From assembly GCF_947500835.1 (NCBI RefSeq), contig NZ_CANMTQ010000005.1:228572-292571 (forward strand): 64,000 nt of DNA. Reading direction: 5' to 3'. The DNA comes from an uncultured Halomonas sp. (GTDB lineage Bacteria > Pseudomonadota > Gammaproteobacteria > Pseudomonadales > Halomonadaceae). The notes beneath the pieces are model-generated. The model saw only the letters and a list, made by a program, of their open reading frames with translations. It was not told the origin of the DNA and did not search any database. The position numbers and the translations under genes are program-made. Shown piece after piece: positions 63,896 through 64,000 of the stretch (position 1 is its first letter; each line of letters starts with the position of its first letter).

Positions 63896-64000
63896 CTAGA
63901 AATAGCCTTCTCTTTTCTTGCGTTCCATTGAACCGGACTGGTCATGATCGATGGCCCGGCCACTGCGCTCGCTGGTGCGGGTCAGGAGCATCTCCTGGAT
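63896..64000 (-). CDS. cysD: Sulfate adenylyltransferase subunit 2, C-terminal end only
   Basis: The last 34 codons and TAG stop are in the window. The visible end, [18 protein letters not shown] followed by REGYF, is the standard CysD C-terminus. The rest lies beyond base 64000. It forms the catalytic half of the enzyme with CysN. Confidence 0.92.
   Translation of the reverse strand: MQEMLLTRTSERSGRAIDHDQSGSMERKKREGYF

Overview
The window reads as GC-rich chromosomal DNA from a halophilic, denitrifying gammaproteobacterium, most like Halomonas or another member of the Halomonadaceae. This is inferred from the protein families present: a class I PHA synthase, a V-type ATPase, a class II ribonucleotide reductase split into NrdJa and NrdJb as in pseudomonads, and nor and nos genes of proteobacterial type. 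No rRNA, tRNA, CRISPR array or transposase was seen.

Layout. 1-5 kb: end of a sodium/solute symporter, an MDR-type oxidoreductase, a homocysteine methyltransferase-like enzyme and FMN lactate dehydrogenase. 5.4-13.4 kb: a V-type ATPase operon (B-D-I-K-E-DUF2764-A), followed by phaC. 15-24.8 kb: di-haem cytochrome c peroxidase, a zinc alcohol dehydrogenase, a dihydrolipoamide dehydrogenase-like flavoprotein, a small c-type cytochrome, and a tetR-hlyD-RND efflux operon. 25-28 kb: the class III (oxygen-sensitive) ribonucleotide reductase, with a frameshifted nrdD, a separately encoded 55-residue glycyl-radical domain, and nrdG. 28-37 kb: an operon for a Tat-exported type II DMSO-reductase-family molybdoenzyme (alpha, beta, TorD-like chaperone, haem b gamma) followed by an Nbp35-like ATPase, a 14-repeat propeller protein and a DCC-family protein; its substrate is unknown. 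37.4-42 kb: a DUF7282 protein, nrdJb, and nrdJa interrupted by a 378-residue intein. 42.4-58.2 kb: ferredoxin, a DUF4870-like protein, norE and norF; then norCBQD on the other strand, a cytochrome c, and nosRZDFYL. 58-64 kb: a membrane protein, hemN, a conserved small protein, nnrS, nsrR, cysN and the end of cysD.

How it fits together. From 16 to 62 kb most genes suit low-oxygen life: peroxide removal by a c-type peroxidase, two oxygen-independent routes to deoxyribonucleotides, oxygen-independent haem synthesis, NO and N2O reduction, and a molybdenum respiratory enzyme. Nitrate and nitrite reductases of the standard types (narG, napA, nirS, nirK) are not in the window.

Sequence sites support shared control. 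FNR/Anr/Dnr-like boxes lie before ccpA, nrdD, the molybdoenzyme operon and nosR. NsrR-like 23-bp operators lie before the ferredoxin-norEF operon, norC and nnrS, with nsrR itself present. Paired NrdR-like boxes with the same 31-bp spacing lie before both nrdD and nrdJa. Palindromic intergenic repeats sit inside the V-ATPase, nor and nos gene groups.

The most unusual items are the intein placed directly before the catalytic NPCGE cysteine of NrdJa, the glycyl-radical domain of NrdD encoded in trans, and the molybdoenzyme operon with its unusual accessory genes.
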